The notes beneath the pieces are model-generated. The model was not told the DNA's origin. It saw nothing but the letters and a program-made list of their open reading frames with translations, and did not search any database. 64,000 bases of DNA from Hydrogenophaga sp. GTDB lineage: Bacteria > Pseudomonadota > Gammaproteobacteria > Burkholderiales > Burkholderiaceae_C. Positions 38,777-47,953 of the stretch are shown piece by piece (the stretch's first letter is position 1; each line of letters opens with the position of its first letter). The stretch spans positions 1-64,000 of the forward strand of contig NZ_JAUSOO010000080.1 of NCBI RefSeq assembly GCF_030656115.1, read 5' to 3'. Both the position numbers and the translations under genes were made by a program.

Positions 38777-40415
38777 GGGGCAGTTTGTCCTTGTTGCCCT
38801 CAATACCGGCAAAGGCCAGCAGCGCCAGCGCCATGAGCAGGCAGGCCAGCACCAGCGCGGCATCGAGGTTGCCCGCGCCGGGGCGGCCCAGGCGTTGGTA
38901 AATGAGGGTGGTGAGGGTGGTCCATTCGGGCCTCGACAAAAACAGCGACACCGCAAATTCGCCCAGCGCGGTGGCCGCTGCAAAGGCCATGCCCCGGCGC
39001 AGCGCGCCCGACACCAGCGGCAGCGTGACGCGCCAAAACACCCGCCAGTGGCTCGCGCCCAGCGTGGCCGCGGCTTGGGCGTAGCTGGCGGGCAGGTTGT
39101 CCAGCGCGGTACTGAGCGACTTGGCCACAAACGGGTAGGCCAGCAGCGCGTAAGCCGACACCAGCAGGCCCAGGCTGGCGGTCCACTGCGGGTACAGCAG
39201 CAGCAAGCCAAACCCCACCGTGACCGGCGACACCATAAACGGCAAAAAAGCCGCTGCCCGCCAACCCAGGGCCAGCAAACCCCGGGCGCTGTGGGCACCG
39301 TGGGCGGCCCCGGCCACGTCCAGCGCCCGCACCGCCAGCGCGTGGCACAGGCCCAGCGCGGTGGCCAGCGCCAGCGCCAGGGCGGAAAAGCGCAGCGTGT
39401 TCCACAGGGCTTGGGCGGTTTCGGGCTCCAGCAGCACCGCCCCGCCCTGCCCCCACAGCAGCGCCCGCGCCGCCTGCCCCACGATGGCCAGCAAGGGCGC
39501 GGCGCACACCAGCCCCAGCACGGCCCAAGTACCCACCACCGCAGCCCACGGGCCCCGCCCTTGCGGACGCTGGCGGGCCACCGGCGTGGTGCGTCCAGGC
39601 GCGGCCAGCCGCTTTTCCATCCAGGCATACGCCAGCGCCACGGCACCGGTGAGCAGCAGCATCCACACCGCCAGCACACCGGCTTGGCCCAGTTCCAGCT
39701 CGTGCGCTACCAGGGTGTAAATCTCCACCTCCACCGTGGCGTAGCGCTGTCCGCCCAACATGAGCGCCAGGCCAAAACCCGAAAAGCAGTACAAAAAGAC
39801 GAGGCACAGCGCCGACGCCATCCAGGGCGCGACAGCGGGCCATTCCACCCGCCAAAAAGCCCGCCAGGGCGTGGCCCCCAGGCTGCGGGCAGCGGCGATG
39901 CGGGTGGCGCTCACCTGCTCCAGCGCGTCCACACCGGCGCGCACCACCAGGCAGAGGTTGAAAAACAGGTTGCCGTAGAGCAGCAAAAAAGGGCTGTTTT
40001 CCAGGTCAACCCCGGCGTTGGCCAGCGGCTCGCCCAGCCAGCCACGCGGGCCCCACAGTGCCAGCACGCCCATGGCGGCCACCAGCGTGGGCACGACGAA
40101 AGGCAGCATCAAGGCGCGCAGCAGGGTGGCGCGCCCGGCAAATTCCAGCCGCGCCAGCACCCAGGCCAGCGGCAGACCGAGCAACAAGGCCAGCGCGCAG
40201 GTGATGGCGGCCTGCGCAAACGACCACAACAAACGCCAGCGCAGGTGGTCGTCTTGCCACAGCGCCCACCACGACAGGGCCTCGCTCGCGGTGGCGGTGG
40301 CCCCCAACCCTTCGGCCAGCAGCCGCACCACGGGCGCGGCCAACACCAGCGCCAAAAAAACCAGCGGCACGGCGGGGAGCAGCCAGCGCATGGGCCGGGG
40401 TGGCGCGGTTTTCAT
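38769..40415 (-). CDS. thiP: Thiamine ABC transporter permease
   Basis: A 548-residue inner-membrane protein with about twelve helices in two duplicated halves, each with an EAA-type loop (for example EQVSATRIAAARSLGATPWRAFWRVEWPA and DNLPASYAQAAATLGASHWRVFWRVTLPL). This double-EAA layout is the ThiP/FbpB architecture. It forms the channel for ThiB-delivered thiamine and docks ThiQ. A 220-base gap with a large inverted repeat separates it from thiB. Confidence 0.93.
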   Translation of the reverse strand: MKTAPPRPMRWLLPAVPLVFLALVLAAPVVRLLAEGLGATATASEALSWWALWQDDHLRWRLLWSFAQAAITCALALLLGLPLAWVLARLEFAGRATLLRALMLPFVVPTLVAAMGVLALWGPRGWLGEPLANAGVDLENSPFLLLYGNLFFNLCLVVRAGVDALEQVSATRIAAARSLGATPWRAFWRVEWPAVAPWMASALCLVFLYCFSGFGLALMLGGQRYATVEVEIYTLVAHELELGQAGVLAVWMLLLTGAVALAYAWMEKRLAAPGRTTPVARQRPQGRGPWAAVVGTWAVLGLVCAAPLLAIVGQAARALLWGQGGAVLLEPETAQALWNTLRFSALALALATALGLCHALAVRALDVAGAAHGAHSARGLLALGWRAAAFLPFMVSPVTVGFGLLLLYPQWTASLGLLVSAYALLAYPFVAKSLSTALDNLPASYAQAAATLGASHWRVFWRVTLPLVSGALRRGMAFAAATALGEFAVSLFLSRPEWTTLTTLIYQRLGRPGAGNLDAALVLACLLMALALLAFAGIEGNKDKLPHA

Positions 40416-40462
40416 GGGGTGGCGCGGCGGTGTAAACGGGCGGGATGCGCCGTCTCACGCGT

Positions 40463-40572
40463 GCCCCCACCCCAACATTCCCCCAGCGGGGGAAGGAGCC
40501 ATTCGGGGACAGCCCACTCTGCGCTTTGGGGATTGGCTCCCTCCCCCGCTGGGGGAGGGCTGGGGTGGGGGC
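40463..40572. repeat. Large imperfect inverted repeat inside the thi operon
   Basis: Two 38-base arms (40463-40500 and 40535-40572) are complementary with only a few mismatches and enclose a 34-base spacer. Each arm itself holds a small hairpin (CCCCCAGCGGGGG / CCCCCGCTGGGGG). The element has the form of a MITE or palindromic intergenic repeat; it lies in the thiB-thiP spacer. Confidence 0.75.
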
Positions 40573-40635
40573 GCTCCCGGATTGGGGTGGGCGAAACGCG
40601 ATACGGCATGCCGTTGGCCTAAAGGCCCAACCGCC

Positions 40636-41700
40636 TTACTTCAACACCACCTTCGTCCAGCGCTGCAACCAGGCTTTGCTTTGTGCCATCTGGGCGGCTG
40701 GGGGGTTGTCGAAGCGGGTGGGTTCGCTGGCGTGTTGTTGCATCACATCCACCCGCGCCGCACCGGCCTCGGCGGGAAACATCCACATGCTGGTTTGCAA
40801 GGCTTGCTGCACCGGGGCCGAGCGCATGAATTCGATGAACCGGCCAGCGGCCTCGCGCGCGGCGGGGTTGCCGCCTTTCACCAAAGCCACGCCCTCCACC
40901 TGACGGAACACGCCGCCTTTTAAAAACAGGTTGGCGGTGGGCGATTCGCTGAGCTTTTCTTTGGCGTAAAACACCTCGGCGGCGGGGCTGCTGGCGTAGC
41001 TGACCACGATGGGGCGCGTGCCGCCATTGCGGGTGAAGTCGGTGTAATAGGCCTCGGTCCAGCCCTTGGACACCTTCACGCCGTTGGCGCGCATGCTGGC
41101 CCACCAGTCAAATGCGGCTTGTTCGCCCAAACCGGCGATGGTGGCCCACAAAAACGCTTGGCCGGGGCTGGAGGTGGCGGGGTTTTGCACCACCAGCAGC
41201 TTGCGGTAGGCGGGCAGGGTCAGGTCTTGCAACGAAGTGGGCAGGGCCAGCTTGTTCTGGGCAAACCAGGCTTTGTCGATGTTGAGGGTGACGTAGCCAA
41301 CGTCCACCGGCACCACACCGGCCACCACACCGCTGGGGCCTGCGTCTTCGCCCATGCCGGCCGCAGCGGCACGCTGGGCGGCGGGGCCGCTGTAGGCGTC
41401 GAGCACGTTGGCGGCCTGTGCGCGCGGCAGCAAGGTGTTGTCGATGCCAAACACCACATCCGCCAGCGGTTTGGCGCGGGTCAGGATGAGTTTGTTGACC
41501 ATCTCGCCTGCGTCGCCCGCTTTCACGATTTGCAGCTTCACGCCCGCGTCTTTTTCAAACTGGGCCAGCAGCTCTTTGGGCAGGTCAAACGAGCTGTGGG
41601 TGAGCACGCGCAGAGGCGTGGCCGGTGCGGTTTGCGCCAGGGTGGCCGTGGCCACGAGTGACAGAGAAAACAGAAGCCCAGAAAAAATCCGCCGTTGCAT
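40636..41700 (-). CDS. thiB: Thiamine-binding periplasmic protein
   Basis: A 354-residue binding protein. ATG 41700 opens a signal peptide ending ATLAQTA; the mature part begins LRVLTHSSFDLP, the ThiB/TbpA hallmark, and carries KAGDAGEMVNKLILTRAKPLADVVFGIDN and a Trp-rich thiamine pocket (WWASM, GWTEAYYTDF). It captures thiamine, TMP or TPP in the periplasm and hands it to ThiPQ. The TPP riboswitch upstream gives it feedback control. Confidence 0.95.
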   Translation of the reverse strand: MQRRIFSGLLFSLSLVATATLAQTAPATPLRVLTHSSFDLPKELLAQFEKDAGVKLQIVKAGDAGEMVNKLILTRAKPLADVVFGIDNTLLPRAQAANVLDAYSGPAAQRAAAAGMGEDAGPSGVVAGVVPVDVGYVTLNIDKAWFAQNKLALPTSLQDLTLPAYRKLLVVQNPATSSPGQAFLWATIAGLGEQAAFDWWASMRANGVKVSKGWTEAYYTDFTRNGGTRPIVVSYASSPAAEVFYAKEKLSESPTANLFLKGGVFRQVEGVALVKGGNPAAREAAGRFIEFMRSAPVQQALQTSMWMFPAEAGAARVDVMQQHASEPTRFDNPPAAQMAQSKAWLQRWTKVVLK

Positions 41701-41774
41701 GCGATGCCGCCTTGTCAAAAAACGCCACGCCGGGCGCCTGAAAAGAACGGACCACAGCACGCGGCGGACCGGCT

Positions 41775-41876
41775 CATCACGCTCCCTACGCTGGCACAAC
41801 CCAGATCAGGTGAGAGGGGTATTTCTCAGCCGCCGCTTGCATGGCTGCAAGTTGGGCACCCCCGGTGAAGTGGCGG
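41775..41876 (-). ncRNA. TPP riboswitch (THI element)
   Basis: Minus-strand sequence between thiB and the divergent methyltransferase gene shows the conserved parts in order: GGGGGTGCCC, then GGCTGAGA followed by AATACCC, then ACCTGATCTGGGTT and CCAGCGTAGGGA. The 3' end is about 75 bases from the thiB ATG, leaving room for an expression platform that hides the start or forms a terminator. When thiamine diphosphate binds, thiBPQ expression should fall. Bases 41877-42052 beyond it contain no gene and should hold the divergent promoters. Confidence 0.95.
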
Positions 41877-42052
41877 ATTGTAGTCCTGCACGGCTTGGGC
41901 TGACCCGCGTGTTACTGTGCGTGGGCCGAACCCGCAAGGGCAAAGCCCACCGCGAGAGTGCCTCTTCGGCCCGCATGCTTTTCTTCTGGAAACGTTGTGC
42001 CCGTTCGATCTGAACTGTTTCACCACGTCACACACCATGAGAAACCCACCCC

Positions 42053-42709
42053 ATGCCCGGCTACCAGGTCAAAACAGAGACCGTCACCTTGGGCGGCGTC
42101 GGTTGGCGCATTCGCTGCCTGATGGACACCCAGCAATACGCAGACCCCATCAACACCTCGGGTGATTTGGGCATTCCGCCCGCAGGCTGGTCGCTGTTTG
42201 GTCAGGTGTGGCCTTCGGCCCGCGTGCTGGCTCTGGCCATGCAAACGCATGCGCTGCATGGCCAGCGGATACTGGAGATGGGCGCAGGGCTGGCACTCTC
42301 CAGCCTGGTGATGCACCGCCGGGGCGCCCATGTGACCGTGAGCGACTGGCACCCGCTGACCGAACCTTTTTTGAAAGAAAACCTGCTGCTCAACGGGCTG
42401 AGGCCCCTGAATTACCAAGCCGGCAACTGGGCAACCGACAACCCACAACTGGGGCAGTTCGACCTGCTGGTAGGCAGCGACCTGCTGTATGAACGCCAAC
42501 AACCGGCCCAGTTGGCGAGCTTCATCCACCGCCATGCAGCACCCACTTCGCAGGTCATCATCGTGGACCCGGACCGCGGCAACCGAGCAGCTTTTGGGCG
42601 GGAGATGGGCGTTCTGGGGTTCACACTGGACATGCGGGTGGCCGACCGGCGGCTGGAGGATGGCACCGCCTATAAAGGCCGGTTTCTGACGTTTCAACGC
42701 TCGGGCTGA
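42053..42709 (+). CDS. Class I methyltransferase, Methyltransf_16-like
   Basis: A 218-residue SAM-dependent methyltransferase with motif I ILEMGAGLALSSLV, acidic loop VTVSDWHPL and FDLLVGSDLLYE (motif IV with the D-x-x-Y pattern seen in protein lysine/histidine methyltransferases of the METTL21/calmodulin-KMT type). It is likely to modify a protein side chain, but the target is unknown. It is divergent from thiB across 350 bases and ends just before a strong hairpin terminator. Confidence 0.82.
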   Translation: MPGYQVKTETVTLGGVGWRIRCLMDTQQYADPINTSGDLGIPPAGWSLFGQVWPSARVLALAMQTHALHGQRILEMGAGLALSSLVMHRRGAHVTVSDWHPLTEPFLKENLLLNGLRPLNYQAGNWATDNPQLGQFDLLVGSDLLYERQQPAQLASFIHRHAAPTSQVIIVDPDRGNRAAFGREMGVLGFTLDMRVADRRLEDGTAYKGRFLTFQRSG

Positions 42710-42730
42710 GTGCCCAGCGCCCACAGGCAG

Positions 42731-42778
42731 AGCCCCCATGCAAAAAGCCCGCTTTCGCGGGCTTTTTGCATGGGGGCT
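42731..42778. terminator. Terminator with a perfect 22-base-pair stem
   Basis: An inverted repeat of 22 bases on each side (42731-42752 and 42757-42778) has a four-base loop. The inner part (aaaaagcccgc/gcgggcttttt) is a standard bidirectional terminator; the outer part (agcccccatgc/gcatgggggct) extends the same stem without mismatch. It separates the methyltransferase gene from the small basic protein gene. Confidence 0.9.
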
Positions 42779-42801
42779 GACCCGCGAAGGCCAGCAACCG
42801 A

Positions 42802-42972
42802 TCAGCCGCCTTTTTTGGAGCGCTTGCCCGGGTTTTTCTTGCTGCGCGTCGCCACGCCACGCTCCAGGCTCACGCGCTGACCACGGCCAGGGCTGGTGAG
42901 CGACACGCCAGCGACGGGCGTGGGACGGGGGGTAGCTTTGCGGTCGGCTTCGGTGACGATTTTGTTGCCCAT
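42802..42972 (-). CDS. Small basic protein of unknown function
   Basis: A 56-residue, Lys/Arg-rich protein starting at ATG 42972. It has no hydrophobic segment. The C-terminus (SKKNPGKRSKKGG) is strongly positive, as in small nucleic-acid-binding peptides. No family recognised. It is flanked by the terminator and by a convergent transglutaminase-like gene region upstream on the same strand (108-base gap). Confidence 0.5.
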   Translation of the reverse strand: MGNKIVTEADRKATPRPTPVAGVSLTSPGRGQRVSLERGVATRSKKNPGKRSKKGG

Positions 42973-43080
42973 GTCGGTTCCAGAGAGAAATTGGTTGAAA
43001 ACCCCTCTATTAGGCCACAGGCCGCAGCCCCTTGGCCCGAACGGGGGCGCCAAAGCGGCGGTCAAACGGTGCAAAGCCCC

Positions 43081-43977
43081 TCAACGGATCACATCCACCA
43101 TGTTCCAGGTGAAGGCCGAATCGGTGGACAGGCCTTCTTCGCGGCGCACCGGCAACTGCCAGCCGTTTTGCGGATTGACTTGGGCGGAAATGTCGATGCG
43201 GGGCGCTTGCGCCACCACAGGGCCGAATATCGTGGCAAACGAGGCGTCGGCCGCATCGCGCCCGGTGCCGATGCGCACGAAGCCCATGGGAATGGCGGTG
43301 CCCGAGGGGTCGAAGGTGTACCAGCGGTGGCCCAGGTAGACCTCGACATAGGCGTGAAAGTCGGTCGGGCCCAGGGCCGGGTCGGCGCCGTAATCGATGG
43401 CGGTGGTGAAACGCGCCGGAATGTTCAGCGCGCGGCACATGGTGATCATGAGGTGGGCGAAGTCGCGGCACACGCCTTTGTGGTCGTTCAGCGTGTCCAG
43501 CGCCGAGGTCATGGAGTTGCTGGTGTTGGACTGGAACGTGACCTGACTTTGTACCCATTTCTGAACCGCCTCAACCCGCCGGTAGCCCTGCGGCATCTGC
43601 CCAAACAGGCTGTTGGCCAGCGCGGTCACGCAGTCCGACTGGCAGTAGCGGCTGGGGTAGAGGTAGATCAGCGCTTCGGGCGGCAACTGGGCCACAGGGG
43701 TTTCAAACACGCTGTCGGGCGCAGCCACGTGGTGGGTGATGTCCAGCGTGGCGCGGTAGCGCAACTTCAGATCACCCGGTCCGGCGGTCAGGCGCAGGGT
43801 GCGGCTGCGGGTGGCCGGGTCGGTGTGACTGACCAGCGGCACCGGCTGGCTCACCTGCAGTTCTTCCCAGACCACGGTTTGCTGCGGTGTGTGAGCAGCC
43901 TGCACATTGAAAATAAAGTCGGCAGAAGGAGGGTTGATCGCGTACTGCAGATCAATCGCGAGGTGGATGCGAACCAT
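43081..43977 (-). CDS. Transglutaminase-like cysteine protease domain protein
   Basis: A 298-residue cytoplasmic protein with an N-terminal beta-rich domain and a transglutaminase-core domain. The triad is GVCRDFAHL (Cys170), DFHAYVEVY (His208) and FDPSG (Asp223). Proteins like this (Bacterial transglutaminase-like N-terminal family) often act as peptidases or amidases of peptide or peptidoglycan fragments. The start at ATG 43977 is supported because further upstream the frame only mirrors the gene on the other strand. Confidence 0.87.
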   Translation of the reverse strand: MVRIHLAIDLQYAINPPSADFIFNVQAAHTPQQTVVWEELQVSQPVPLVSHTDPATRSRTLRLTAGPGDLKLRYRATLDITHHVAAPDSVFETPVAQLPPEALIYLYPSRYCQSDCVTALANSLFGQMPQGYRRVEAVQKWVQSQVTFQSNTSNSMTSALDTLNDHKGVCRDFAHLMITMCRALNIPARFTTAIDYGADPALGPTDFHAYVEVYLGHRWYTFDPSGTAIPMGFVRIGTGRDAADASFATIFGPVVAQAPRIDISAQVNPQNGWQLPVRREEGLSTDSAFTWNMVDVIR

Positions 43978-44178
43978 GGGTTTCACCGTAAAAAAAGAGG
44001 GTTGGCCAAAAATGGCAGTCCGAAGGACGGTGGATTTGAGAAGCCTGAAATGGACCATCCTACGCGCATGCAAGCATCGGGCCAGCTGAGAAGCTGAACG
44101 CTGGGGTCGCAGGCACCATGCCGGGAGCGCAGCAGCCCGGCGCAGGGGCATTCGGCATTGCATTAAGCTGCCCGGCTT

Positions 44179-46770
44179 ATGCGCGCTTTGCTCACCACGT
44201 TTTCCTGGCAAGAACTGCGGTACCACCCGTGGCGCAACGCGTCGGCGGTGGTGGCCGTCATGCTGGGTGTGGCGCTGGCGTTGGCGGTGCACCTCATCAA
44301 CGCCTCGGCACTGGCCGAGTTTTCCAGCGCGGTGGGTTCGGTCAACGGCCAGCCCGATCTGGAACTGCGTGCCCGCCAGGGCACCCTGCCCGACGAGCTG
44401 CTGGAGCGCGTGGCCGCACACCCGGGTGTGGCGCTGGCCAGCCCGGTGCTGGAGGTCAACACCGCGGTGCACCTGCCCAGCGGCGACAAGCTGCCGGTGA
44501 AGCTGCTGGGTGTGGACGCGCTCAGCGTGGCCAGCATGTCGCCCGCGCTCATGCCCCGGCCTGCGGGCGGTGGCGACAACAGCCGCCGGTTTGAGCTGTT
44601 TGCGCCCGATGCGGCGTTTTTGAACCCCGCCGCGCGCCAAGCCTTGCAAACGGAAGGCCAGGCACCCACACAGCTGCGACTGCAAAGCGGCCTGGCACTG
44701 CGCACGGTGCGGGTGGCGGGCACGGTGAACGCGCCGGGCTTGCCGCTGCTGGTGATGGACGTGGCCGCCGCCCAAGCGCTGATGGACCGGCCCGGCGAGC
44801 TCAGCCGCATCGACCTGCGCCTGCAACCCGGTAGCCAGCCCGATGCGGTGCTGACCGCGCTGCAACTGCCCGACCATGTGGTGGCGCAGCGCCCCGAGCA
44901 GGCGGGCGAGCGGGTGAGCAACCTGTCGCGCGCTTACCGTGTCAACCTCACGGTGTTGGCCTTGGTGGCGCTGTTCACCGGTGCTTTTTTGGTGTTTTCG
45001 GTGCTGTCGCTGTCGGTGGCGCGGCGCCAGCAGCAGTTTGCTTTGCTGGGCGTTCTGGGCCTGTCGGCCACCGAGCGTTTGCGGCTGGTGCTGGCCGAAT
45101 CGGCCGTGCTGGGCCTGCTGGGCAGTGCGCTGGGTGTGGCCTTGGGCACCGGCCTGGCGGTGCTGGCGCTGCGGGTGCTGGGTGGCGACCTGGGCGGTGG
45201 CTACTTTGCGGGCGTGGCACCCAGCTTGCAATGGAGCACCAGCGCCGCCTTGCTGTACGGTGCGCTGGGTGTGGCCGCTGCGCTGGCCGGGGGTTGGTGG
45301 CCCGCACGCGCCACCGCCGGCATGGCCCCTGCGCTGGCGCTCAAGGGTTTGGGCGCTGCGGGCAGCGTGCGCCCGCACCACCCCGGCTGGGCGCTGGGCC
45401 TCATGCTGCTGGCCGTTGCCTTGGCTTTTGCACCGCCGCTGGGCGGTCTGCCGTTGGCGGCTTATTTTTCGGTGGGCTTGTTGCTGGTGGGCGGCATTGC
45501 CGCTTTGCCACTGGCGGTGGGCGCTGTGTTGAACCGGGTGGCGCCGTGGGTGGCGCGGCACGCCCTGCCGCTGCTGGCGGTGGAGCGTTCGCGCCGTCTG
45601 CGCGAAACCGCCGCCGTGGCCACCAGCGGCGTCGTGGCCAGTTTGGCGCTGTCGGTGGCGCTCACGGTGATGGTGGCGAGCTTTCGCGATTCGGTTACCC
45701 AGTGGCTCGACGGCGTATTGCCCGCGCCGCTGTATGTGCGCGCAGGCAGCAGCCAGGGCGAAGGCAACACCCTGCCCGACGACTTTGTACAGGCCGTGGC
45801 GCGCCTGCCCGGCGTGGCTCGGGTGGAGCCGCTGCGTGCCACCCAGCTGCAGCTCTCGCCCAACTTGCCGCCGGTGACCCTGCTGGCGCGCCCCCTGGCC
45901 GTGGTCGGCAACGCCGGGTTGCCCGGCCAGAGCCTGCCGCTGGTGGGCAATCCGCTGTCGCCACCCGACACCCGCAGTGCGGGCGCAAACGCAGGCGCGG
46001 TGGTCACGGTGTACGTGAGCGAGGCCATGCAAGACCTGCACGGCGCTGTGCCTGGCGGCTGGCTACCGTCGCTGGCGCTGGCGTTCCCAAACGCCGCACC
46101 GGGCACACGCTACTTTGTGGCCGGTGTGTGGCGCGACTACGCCCGCCAACACGGCAGCGTGGTGCTGGACCGGACCGACTTTGTGCGCCTCTCAGGCGAC
46201 GCCCGGGTCAACGACCTGGCGCTGTACCTGGCCGACGGTGCGGGCGAAGACACGGTCAGCGAGCGCGTTCGCGAACTGGCCGAGTCGCTGGGTACGGCCG
46301 ACCTGATTGAGCTGGCCTCTGCCGGACAAATCCGCGCCATTTCACTGGGTATTTTTGACCGCAGCTTCGCCGTGACCTACTGGCTCCAAGCGGTGGCCAT
46401 TGGCATTGGCCTGTTCGGTGTGGCCGCCAGCTTCAGTGCGCAGGTGCTGGCGCGGCGGCGCGAATTTGGCCTGCTGGCCCACTTGGGCCTGACGCGGCGC
46501 CAAATTTTGGGCGTGGTGGCCCTCGAAGGCCTGGCCTGGACGGTGCTCGGCGCGCTGGCAGGTTTAGCGCTGGGCCTGGGCGTGAGCCTGGTGCTGGTGT
46601 ATGTGGTCAACCCGCAAAGTTTTCACTGGACCATGGACCTCGCCCTGCCCTGGGCAAGACTGCTGATTTTGTGCGCCGCCGTGGTGCTGGCGGGCACGGC
46701 CACCGCCTGGCTGGCCGGACGCGCTGCCGCCAGCCGCGACGCGGTGCAGGCTGTCAAAGAAGACTGGTGA
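44179..46770 (+). CDS. FtsX-domain ABC transporter permease
   Basis: An 863-residue membrane protein with an N-terminal helix, a large periplasmic domain, then two FtsX-type helix bundles (such as LVALFTGAFLVFSVLSLSVA with QQQFALLGVLGLSATERLRLVLAE, and the C-terminal RRREFGLLAHLGLTRRQILGVVALEGLAW). It is the double-length MacB/LolE-related type that moves or extracts lipids or lipoproteins. The ATPase partner usually encoded next to it is not present here. The AttH-like gene follows 4 bases downstream. Confidence 0.88.
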   Translation: MRALLTTFSWQELRYHPWRNASAVVAVMLGVALALAVHLINASALAEFSSAVGSVNGQPDLELRARQGTLPDELLERVAAHPGVALASPVLEVNTAVHLPSGDKLPVKLLGVDALSVASMSPALMPRPAGGGDNSRRFELFAPDAAFLNPAARQALQTEGQAPTQLRLQSGLALRTVRVAGTVNAPGLPLLVMDVAAAQALMDRPGELSRIDLRLQPGSQPDAVLTALQLPDHVVAQRPEQAGERVSNLSRAYRVNLTVLALVALFTGAFLVFSVLSLSVARRQQQFALLGVLGLSATERLRLVLAESAVLGLLGSALGVALGTGLAVLALRVLGGDLGGGYFAGVAPSLQWSTSAALLYGALGVAAALAGGWWPARATAGMAPALALKGLGAAGSVRPHHPGWALGLMLLAVALAFAPPLGGLPLAAYFSVGLLLVGGIAALPLAVGAVLNRVAPWVARHALPLLAVERSRRLRETAAVATSGVVASLALSVALTVMVASFRDSVTQWLDGVLPAPLYVRAGSSQGEGNTLPDDFVQAVARLPGVARVEPLRATQLQLSPNLPPVTLLARPLAVVGNAGLPGQSLPLVGNPLSPPDTRSAGANAGAVVTVYVSEAMQDLHGAVPGGWLPSLALAFPNAAPGTRYFVAGVWRDYARQHGSVVLDRTDFVRLSGDARVNDLALYLADGAGEDTVSERVRELAESLGTADLIELASAGQIRAISLGIFDRSFAVTYWLQAVAIGIGLFGVAASFSAQVLARRREFGLLAHLGLTRRQILGVVALEGLAWTVLGALAGLALGLGVSLVLVYVVNPQSFHWTMDLALPWARLLILCAAVVLAGTATAWLAGRAAASRDAVQAVKEDW

Positions 46771-46774
46771 AGGC

Positions 46775-47932
46775 ATGCCCCAAGAAAAACACAACCCCCA
46801 ACGCCGCAGCGTTTTCATGGGCGGCACCAGCCTGCTGGCCGCGCCCTGGCTGGCCCTCGCCCCAGCGGCCACCGCATCCACCCCAAGCCCAAGCCCAGCC
46901 CTGGTGCTGCGCCCGCGCCCCCTGGTGTTCCCGCGCGACCACGGCACGCACAACGACACCCGCACCGAATGGTGGTACCTCACCGGCCACGCCCAAGACG
47001 CAGCGGGCCGGGCCTTCGGCTTTCAGGTCACGTTTTTTCGCAGCCGGGTAGACGGCACCCACACCCTGCCCGGGCGGCTGGCCGCGCGGCAGTTGCTGTT
47101 TGCCCATGCCGCCATCACCGACGTGCAAGCCGGCAAACTGTGGCACGACCAGCGCATCGCCCGCTGGAACGGCGAGCCCCCCGCCCCCGGCCTGCCCACC
47201 GAACGCGGTGTGTTCGCCAGCGCCCAAGACACCCACGTGGTGCTGCGCGACTGGTCCATCCAACGCCAGCCCAACGGTGCCTACGCCACCCGCATCCAGA
47301 GCGACCAACTGCGCATCGACCTGCACGCCACGCCCACCCAGCCCCTGCTGCTGCAAGGCGACAACGGCTTTTCGCGCAAAGGGCCCGACCCGGCCCAAGC
47401 CAGCTTCTACGTCACCCAGCCCCAACTGGCGGTGCAAGGCCAGCTGGCCTTTGGTCTCCAGCGCTTTCAGGTGCAAGGCACCGCCTGGCTCGACCACGAA
47501 TGGAGCGAAGCCCTGCTGCACCCCGACGCCGTGGGCTGGGACTGGATCGGCATGAACCTGTTCAACGGCGACAGCCTCACCGCCTTTCGGCTGCGCCGCG
47601 CCGACGGCAGCGCGCTGTGGGCAGGCGGCTCTTGGCGCAGCGCAACGGCATCCACTGCCAGCAGCTTTGAGCCTCACCAAGTCAAATTCACCCCCCTGCG
47701 CCACTGGATCAGCCCCCGCACCCGTGCCCGCTACCCGGTGGAATGGCGCATCCAGACACCGGATGCGCTCTACACCGTCAAAGCCGTGATCGACCCGCAA
47801 GAGCTGGACAGCAGCGCCAGCACCGGCACGGTGTACTGGGAAGGTCTGTCCGACCTGCTGGACCAACAAGGCCAGCCCGTGGGCCGAGGTTATTTGGAGA
47901 TGACGGGCTACGCCCAGCGTCTGGTTTTGTAA
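46775..47932 (+). CDS. AttH/CrtC-like lipocalin-domain protein
   Basis: A 385-residue protein with a twin-arginine leader (QRRSVFMGG ... ATA), so it is exported folded. The double lipocalin-like barrel matches the AttH/carotenoid 1,2-hydratase family: TEWWYLTGH at the N-terminus and GTAWLDHEWSEALL / VGWDWIGMNLFNGDSLTAFRLRR in the middle. It is translated directly after the FtsX permease, and the pair is a recurring one. The likely role is binding or modifying a hydrophobic ligand in the periplasm. Carotenoid activity is not implied. Confidence 0.88.
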   Translation: MPQEKHNPQRRSVFMGGTSLLAAPWLALAPAATASTPSPSPALVLRPRPLVFPRDHGTHNDTRTEWWYLTGHAQDAAGRAFGFQVTFFRSRVDGTHTLPGRLAARQLLFAHAAITDVQAGKLWHDQRIARWNGEPPAPGLPTERGVFASAQDTHVVLRDWSIQRQPNGAYATRIQSDQLRIDLHATPTQPLLLQGDNGFSRKGPDPAQASFYVTQPQLAVQGQLAFGLQRFQVQGTAWLDHEWSEALLHPDAVGWDWIGMNLFNGDSLTAFRLRRADGSALWAGGSWRSATASTASSFEPHQVKFTPLRHWISPRTRARYPVEWRIQTPDALYTVKAVIDPQELDSSASTGTVYWEGLSDLLDQQGQPVGRGYLEMTGYAQRLVL

Positions 47933-47953
47933 TGCACACACCATAATTTGCCC

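Noticed and set aside
38544..40622. Plus-strand frame of about 690 codons opposite thiP and thiQ
   Set aside because: Low-complexity Gln/Arg/His/Pro sequence mirrored from the minus-strand thi genes; no domain or start signal.
43978..46041. Very long minus-strand open frame continuous with the transglutaminase-like gene (total nearly 1000 codons)
   Set aside because: The upstream part lies antisense to the FtsX permease, is rich in Gln, His, Arg and Gly without any fold motif, and is explained by GC-biased codon usage on the other strand.
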